This document shows positions 60,360 through 64,000 of a stretch of DNA of 64,000 nucleotides, one piece after another. Position numbers and translations under genes: made by a program. The stretch is from CAYXFZ01 sp964464385 (lineage in GTDB: Bacteria; Planctomycetota; UBA1135). The notes below the pieces were generated by a model. It was given only the letters and a program-made list of their open reading frames with translations. It was not told the origin of the DNA and ran no database searches. The first letter of the stretch is position 1. The number at the start of each line of letters is the position of its first letter. The stretch is taken from the NCBI GenBank assembly GCA_964464385.1, contig CAYXFZ010000001.1, positions 7,757 to 71,756 of the forward strand, read 5' to 3'.

Positions 60360-61463
60360 GTGTTTCTACTCCTTCACGCCACTCTTCTGCTTGCCGTTTC
60401 TTGGCAAGCGCCCCTTTCTTTGCCCGAAGTCGAGGGCCCAATCCCTCCGAGTTGGCGCGACGTGCAGTTTGAAGATATCCGCTTCGATCGGGGCGCCATC
60501 ACCGCGCGAATTTATTACCCGGCTGAAGAGGAGGAGGATGGGGCCGATGCCGAGGCCAGCAATGGGCCTTATCCCCTGCTTGCATTTATGCATGGCTGGA
60601 CGGGCTATCCTTGGAACTACGATTCCCTTTCCTTGCACTTGGCCTCTTGGGGTTTTGTCGTGGCTTCGATCGGCACCGAGACGGGCCCTGATGGCAATAT
60701 GCATGACCAGGCCAAGGACACCCAAGCTCTCTTGCATTGGGTGGCGGCGCAAAGCGCCCAAAAGGATTCCTGGCTAGCGGGCATGATCACCACTGGCGAG
60801 TGGGGCGCCAGCGGCCACTCGATGGGTGGCGGTGCATGCTTGGAGCTCATTCGCCTTGAGCCCAAAGTGCAAGTCATTGTGCCACTTCAGCCTTATTTTG
60901 ATCGTTGGTCCCGTGGTCTAAAGACCGAAAAAGATTGGACCGGGCGAGCTTGGTTTGTGGCCGGCGAATTGGATTCCACTTGTCCGCCCAAGATGGTCCA
61001 GCGAGGTTTCGATTCTTTGGAGTCGGCGACGCGGAGATTTCACACCAAAGTTTCCTATATGGGTCATCTCGGCCCTATCAATCGGCCTCCATCCCATAAA
61101 AAATTGTCCGGTGAAGACCAATTACGCTGGCATCAACGAATCTTGGGGGGATTCTTTCGCGCGGAGCTCAAGGGCGAGGAAGAGCTTTACCGAGTTTTAC
61201 TTGGCGAAGCCGTTGAGTCCGAGCCCCTCTCGCAAGAGGCAAAATGCTTGCGCCCGATTGCTTGGTGGGTGGACGGTGGCCTGCAGATTCTTGCTTTGCC
61301 TCAGATTGAGTTGCAAATCTTGGACAAAACATGGCAAACCGACGAAAAANNNNNNNNNNGCTTGGTGTTGCCACCAGAAACTTTCGCAGGGATCTCTGAG
61401 AACATTTTGATTTGCAATGGGGAGCATAAAAGCACTATCCTTTCTTCAGACCTCCTCCCATGA
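60360..61463 (+). CDS. Exported alpha/beta hydrolase (chlorophyllase/PAF-acetylhydrolase-like)
   Basis: About 367 residues with a GTG start and signal peptide (FLLLHATLLLAVSWQAP). The hydrolase fold shows LLAFMHGWTGYPWNYDSLSLHLASWGFVV (oxyanion region), nucleophile elbow SGHSMGGGACLE, acid candidate VAGELDSTCPP and His candidate VSYMGHLGPINR. A C-terminal extension follows, interrupted by a 10-N gap (61350-61359). It probably cleaves an ester outside the cytoplasm. Its stop overlaps a further ATG (61460), so another gene followed in the operon. Confidence 0.85.
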   Translation: MFLLLHATLLLAVSWQAPLSLPEVEGPIPPSWRDVQFEDIRFDRGAITARIYYPAEEEEDGADAEASNGPYPLLAFMHGWTGYPWNYDSLSLHLASWGFVVASIGTETGPDGNMHDQAKDTQALLHWVAAQSAQKDSWLAGMITTGEWGASGHSMGGGACLELIRLEPKVQVIVPLQPYFDRWSRGLKTEKDWTGRAWFVAGELDSTCPPKMVQRGFDSLESATRRFHTKVSYMGHLGPINRPPSHKKLSGEDQLRWHQRILGGFFRAELKGEEELYRVLLGEAVESEPLSQEAKCLRPIAWWVDGGLQILALPQIELQILDKTWQTDEKXXXXLVLPPETFAGISENILICNGEHKSTILSSDLLP

Positions 61464-61513
61464 AAATCGTCGTATCTGTCATTCTGTCCACGCTTTTTTC
61501 AGTTTATGCCGGT
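61460..61513 (+). pseudogene. 5' fragment of an exported-protein gene, cut off
   Basis: ATG 61460 overlaps the hydrolase stop (ATGA) and opens with MKIVVSVILSTLFSVYAG, a convincing signal peptide. After about 18 codons the sequence changes character to a GC-rich stretch that does not continue the protein sensibly. The end coordinate is approximate. The break is most likely a misjoin near the gap at 61768 rather than a natural truncation. Confidence 0.5.
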
Positions 61514-61553
61514 GCCGCAGCTTGGCACGCCTGGGCTGAGCCGCACGAGCCGT

Positions 61554-61724
61554 TCAGCCGGCGGCATCGCGGGTGGTCTGCGGCAGGCAGGGCGTCAGCG
61601 GTGCGCAGAAGGCGCCGTCCTCGGGGAAGGTTGTTGGCGGGAACACCACGCTCTGGGCGGCGGCGGCGGTGCCAAGGGCCATGATCAAGGCCAGCACGGC
61701 GGCGGCTTTGGCGTTCAGGGTCAT
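61554..61724 (-). CDS. Small exported protein in an apparently foreign segment
   Basis: A 56-residue ORF with an AAGGAG ribosome site 6 bases before ATG 61724. It reads MTLNAKAAAVLALIMALG, a signal peptide ending TAAAAQ, then SVVFPPTTFPEDGAFCAPL with two Cys. The strong Shine-Dalgarno site, Ala-rich signal and high GC differ from neighbouring genes and recall alphaproteobacterial small periplasmic proteins. It lies directly against the gap at 61768-61777. It may be assembly contamination. Confidence 0.5.
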   Translation of the reverse strand: MTLNAKAAAVLALIMALGTAAAAQSVVFPPTTFPEDGAFCAPLTPCLPQTTRDAAG

Positions 61725-61777
61725 CGGATACTCCTTGCGATCTGAACAGGTCGATGACCGTCAGATGNNNNNNNNNN

Positions 61778-62456
61778 AAATCGCGGTTGAGATCCCCGAC
61801 GCTCCAAAGATCATGCACATCACCATGATCTGGTAGCGTGCCGCAATCAAGGGGGAAACCCCCGCCAAGATTTGTCCCGTCATCATGCCAGGAATAGAGA
61901 CGAGGCCAACGGCAAAGAGGGAGTTGACCACGGGGATCATGGCCGCGCGGAAAGCGGTGTTGCGGGCCTCAAGCTTGGCAAGATCTCGCTCCCGTTCGGC
62001 GTAAAAACGCTCCGCTGCCAGGCTGATGCTGTTCATGGCGCTGGCGAAAATCATGCCAGCCAAGGGCAGCAAGACCCGTGGCGCATGCCAAGGTTCCAGG
62101 GCCAAGACTCCTTGGGTGATGAGCAGCAGGGTGAGGCCGCCGCCCACCGTCACCGCCAAGAGGGCTTCTCCCAACAAACCCTGGCGCCGCTGTGGAATCG
62201 TGCGCAATGCGATCCAGCTGGAAGCGGAAACCATGATCACTAAAACGCCGACCGTGGTCCAAGCTTGCCCCGAATCAAAGAGCCAGGCCAGGAAAAACCC
62301 GACCAGCAGCAATTGCCCCAGCATGCGGGCAATGGCATAAAGTGGACTGCCAACACCCAGCGCCCAGCGGCTCCAAACCACCAGGACGACTGCCACGGGC
62401 ACGAAGGCCACGGCAAGACGGACAAAGGAAATGGGATGGAGAACTTCGCCGCCCAT
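61778..62456 (-). CDS. FetB/UPF0014-family ABC transporter permease, 3' end cut by gap
   Basis: About 226 visible residues of a permease with six or seven membrane helices. SFVRLAVAFVPVAVVLVVW, IARMLGQLLLVGFFLAWLF, GMIFASAMNSISLAAERFYAERE and IPVVNSLFAVGLVSIPGMMTGQILAGVSPLIAARYQI match the FetB/YbbM family, which with an ATPase (FetA) exports iron or acts under oxidative stress. The C-terminus is lost in the 10-N gap at 61768-61777. It follows the lipoprotein gene after 8 bases. No FetA is visible; it could lie in the missing sequence. Confidence 0.85.
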
Positions 62457-62464
62457 CGAACTGA

Positions 62465-63715
62465 CTAGAATTCTTCTTCGCCGGAAACCCCGCCGCCGAA
62501 TTGTTGTTCCATTGCCATTTCGATCAAGGGCAGGAATCCTGCCACCATGGGGCTGTAATCTTCGGCGTTTGTGATTTCTTTTTCGGTGACATTAAAAGTG
62601 CCCACGGCAATGGGAGACAAATCCAGGTTCTCCATGCGGTAGCCTGCAAAGAGTTTTACTCCGGCGAAGCCGGCAAGCATGGGGGAGAGCTCCATGGGAT
62701 TCACCGCTTCCGTTGGAAGGAAATATTCCAGGGCCGTAGCGAGATCGCGGATCCCAGCTTCGATGCTTTCTGCGGAATGAAACTGGATTTCCAGCGAGGC
62801 GTCGGCAAAGAAGAGTTTGTTCCCGGCAAGGGGCACACAAGAGTAAAGCAGTTCGGCGGAGGCAATTTGTTGCAGGGCTTTACCCAGTGCCTGGAATTTC
62901 TCGAGATCGCCGTGGCGCATTTTTTGGATCATTCCCCATTCAAAGGCACCAAAGCCATCCATCAGGTACTCGATCGCATCCCAAGGTGCCAAATCAGCCA
63001 AGCGGTGGCACGCGGCCGGAAGGACGGTGAAGAGATCCAGGCCGTAAACTGCCCGCCCTTCGCTAACGGATTTCAACTCCAAATGAAACATGGGGGCGAG
63101 GGCCTGCATGATCAGGACCTGCAATTGGTTTTGCGGAGCGGGATCCTGTGGGCTCTCGATCAGCAGAATCATCGCTTCTGCAATCTGCTCTCGCAGCTCA
63201 CCATCCGCGGGAACTTCGCCATACATTTGCGCCGACTGTTGCTGTATGAGGTTGCCAATCAGGTCCAGACAAGAAGACCATGTCGGCCCGTCCACGTAAA
63301 AGCGAACGGATTCTCCGGAGTCAGGCGCGAAGGTCTCTCCCCAAAGACCCGAGTCTCGGGACCCATGCAAGGAGGCCGAGAAGGGAGGGATGTGCGTGGA
63401 ATTACCCACAGCGTTCACAACCATGTCATTACCATCCATGGCCAGGGAAAACCCGCCGCCGCCCACGCTCGCCTCGAAGGGAATGGCAATGGCCACATCG
63501 GGCAGAAGCGGAAGACCCGCGGGGACATCCACCGATACCATCACTCGCGCCGAAAAATCGGTGGCGATCATGCTATCCATCGCCATTTCGTTGGCCTCTA
63601 CCGCCGACAAAGTGGAGGGAATGGATGGAGTCGCCGTTTGCAATGGGATGCCGGGTTGCGCACAGGACAGACAGGCCAAACCAATCACGGGCAGGGGGAG
63701 GATGTGGAATTTCAT
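62465..63715 (-). CDS. Hypothetical lipoprotein
   Basis: A 416-residue lipoprotein (signal MKFHILPLPVIGLACLSCAQ). The mature part alternates beta-like strands and helices: DFSARVMVSVDVPAGLPLLPDVAIAIPFEA, GGGGFSLAMDGNDMVVNAVG, VRFYVDGPTWSSCLDLIGNLI and LEIQFHSAESIEAGIRDLATALEYFLP. The pattern, with repeated probing of a small beta sheet, is reminiscent of lipid- or lipoprotein-binding folds, but no family is recognised. TATTGT lies 6 bases before the ATG. It precedes the FetB-like gene in an operon. Confidence 0.7.
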   Translation of the reverse strand: MKFHILPLPVIGLACLSCAQPGIPLQTATPSIPSTLSAVEANEMAMDSMIATDFSARVMVSVDVPAGLPLLPDVAIAIPFEASVGGGGFSLAMDGNDMVVNAVGNSTHIPPFSASLHGSRDSGLWGETFAPDSGESVRFYVDGPTWSSCLDLIGNLIQQQSAQMYGEVPADGELREQIAEAMILLIESPQDPAPQNQLQVLIMQALAPMFHLELKSVSEGRAVYGLDLFTVLPAACHRLADLAPWDAIEYLMDGFGAFEWGMIQKMRHGDLEKFQALGKALQQIASAELLYSCVPLAGNKLFFADASLEIQFHSAESIEAGIRDLATALEYFLPTEAVNPMELSPMLAGFAGVKLFAGYRMENLDLSPIAVGTFNVTEKEITNAEDYSPMVAGFLPLIEMAMEQQFGGGVSGEEEF

Positions 63716-63721
63716 GCGCCC

Positions 63722-63727
63722 ACAATA
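63722..63727 (-). promoter_or_regulatory. -10-like hexamer TATTGT
   Basis: TATTGT on the minus strand ends 6 bases before ATG 63715; the spacer GGGCGC has no ribosome site. Confidence 0.4.
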
Positions 63728-63762
63728 CAGAGAGCCACAATTTAGAGAGAGGGCCCAAAAAG

Positions 63763-63836
63763 TGGGCCGACCAGGACTTGAACCTGGAACCTACGGATTA
63801 TGAGTCCGCAGCTCTAACCAATTGAGCTATCGGCCC
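63763..63836 (-). tRNA. tRNA with CAT anticodon, probably tRNA-Ile2 (lysidine-modified)
   Basis: The reverse complement folds into a cloverleaf: acceptor GGGCCGA/TCGGCCC, D-arm GCTC/GAGC, anticodon arm GCGGA-CTCATAA-TCCGT, T-arm CCAGG-TTCAAGT-CCTGG, discriminator A. Loop CTCATAA is as in tRNA-Ile2 read by TilS. It lacks initiator features (three G-C pairs of fMet). CCA is not encoded. Confidence 0.92.
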
Positions 63837-63917
63837 TTGAGTAGGCGGGGATTGTAAAGGGGCGGATGGAAAAGAGTTAGGAATGTGGGCTGAAAAGAGA
63901 GGTTGGGAGATCCATTC

Positions 63918-63952
63918 AAACGGGAACAAAACGGGAACAAAACGGGAACAAT
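63918..63952. repeat. 11-bp direct tandem repeat next to tRNA-Ile
   Basis: CGGGAACAAAA is repeated at 63921 and 63932, with a third copy starting at 63943 that diverges after CGGGAACAA. The array lies about 80 bases from the 5' end of the tRNA gene. The rest of 63837-64000 shows no coding region. Confidence 0.75.
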
Positions 63953-64000
63953 CTTGTTTAAGAGCCCAAAAGCTGGTGGATTTGGGGGATGAAATAAAGA

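Noticed and set aside
62501..63745. Long open frame on the plus strand opposite the lipoprotein gene (about 414 codons).
   Set aside because: It is exactly antisense to a lipoprotein gene with a good signal and promoter; its translation is low-complexity and has no recognisable domain.
63750..63770. GGGCC-AAAAAGT-GGGCC-like hairpin as terminator.
   Set aside because: One arm is the tRNA acceptor stem itself, so the pairing is not independent evidence.
1..64000. CRISPR arrays, insertion sequences and prophage genes.
   Set aside because: No regularly spaced repeats, transposases, integrases or phage structural genes were found in the window.

Overview
The window looks like a scaffold from a planctomycete-type bacterium, probably a metagenome-assembled genome because eight 10-N gaps interrupt it. 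The lineage inference rests on gene content rather than a marker gene. It carries FGly-type sulfatases, a DUF1587/1592/1588/1585-type haem protein paired with a twin-arginine DUF1552 protein, a kinase-TPR giant next to a TPR-CHAT protein, several sigma/anti-sigma modules, and secreted proteins sharing a C-terminal beta-rich module. Genes are packed in short operons with ATGA, GTGA or TTGA overlaps. Many first genes have a -10-like hexamer only 6-10 bases before the start codon, which suggests leaderless mRNAs.

Layout. 1-6.1 kb: end of an unknown gene, a TIM-barrel sugar isomerase-like gene, then a minus-strand operon (unknown protein, HMGL-type carboxyl/acyl transferase, two lipoprotein sulfatases). 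6.2-10.5 kb: MgtE, an enlarged signal peptidase I, and a sigma factor / membrane anti-sigma-like / DUF3106-like trio. 10.5-15.4 kb: membrane alkaline-phosphatase-superfamily enzyme, tRNA 2-selenouridine synthase MnmH, PurF. 15.4-22.9 kb: exported proteins (GH13 enzyme, two tandem paralogues, metzincin protease, TSP3-repeat protein), a broken endonuclease-family gene and tRNA-Arg(CCG). 23-27.4 kb: ECF sigma with its own ECF-type promoter, anti-sigma, RseB-like lipoprotein, HEAT-repeat protein. 27.4-33.7 kb: HAD hydrolase-MoxR-amidase-NadE operon, TPR lipoprotein, SppA. 33.7-41.2 kb: subtilase, MscS, RRM protein, DUF4097 lipoprotein, GlpD, lipid kinase, DUF1801, aquaporin. 41.2-46.5 kb: large beta-domain protein, sigma-like/TPR pair, candidate structured RNA, DnaA-box cluster, a gutted endoglycoceramidase-like gene. 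46.5-55.2 kb: coiled-coil zinc-ribbon protein, MATE exporter, kinase-TPR protein, a SelW-type selenoprotein, TPR-CHAT protein, lipoprotein. 55.2-64 kb: haem/DUF1552/sialidase operon, an alpha/beta hydrolase, an apparently foreign segment beside a gap, a FetB-like permease, a lipoprotein, tRNA-Ile(CAT) and an 11-bp tandem repeat.

The most notable result is a 73-codon Rdx/SelW gene at 51699-51920 (minus). It has an in-frame UGA inside a CxxU redox motif and a perfect SECIS-like hairpin 15 nt downstream, so ordinary gene callers would split or miss it. Together with MnmH it implies that this organism uses selenium both in protein and in tRNA. Other second-look items are three genes reduced to terminal stumps, a 6S-like structured RNA candidate, the leaderless-promoter pattern, and the kinase/CHAT neighbourhood.
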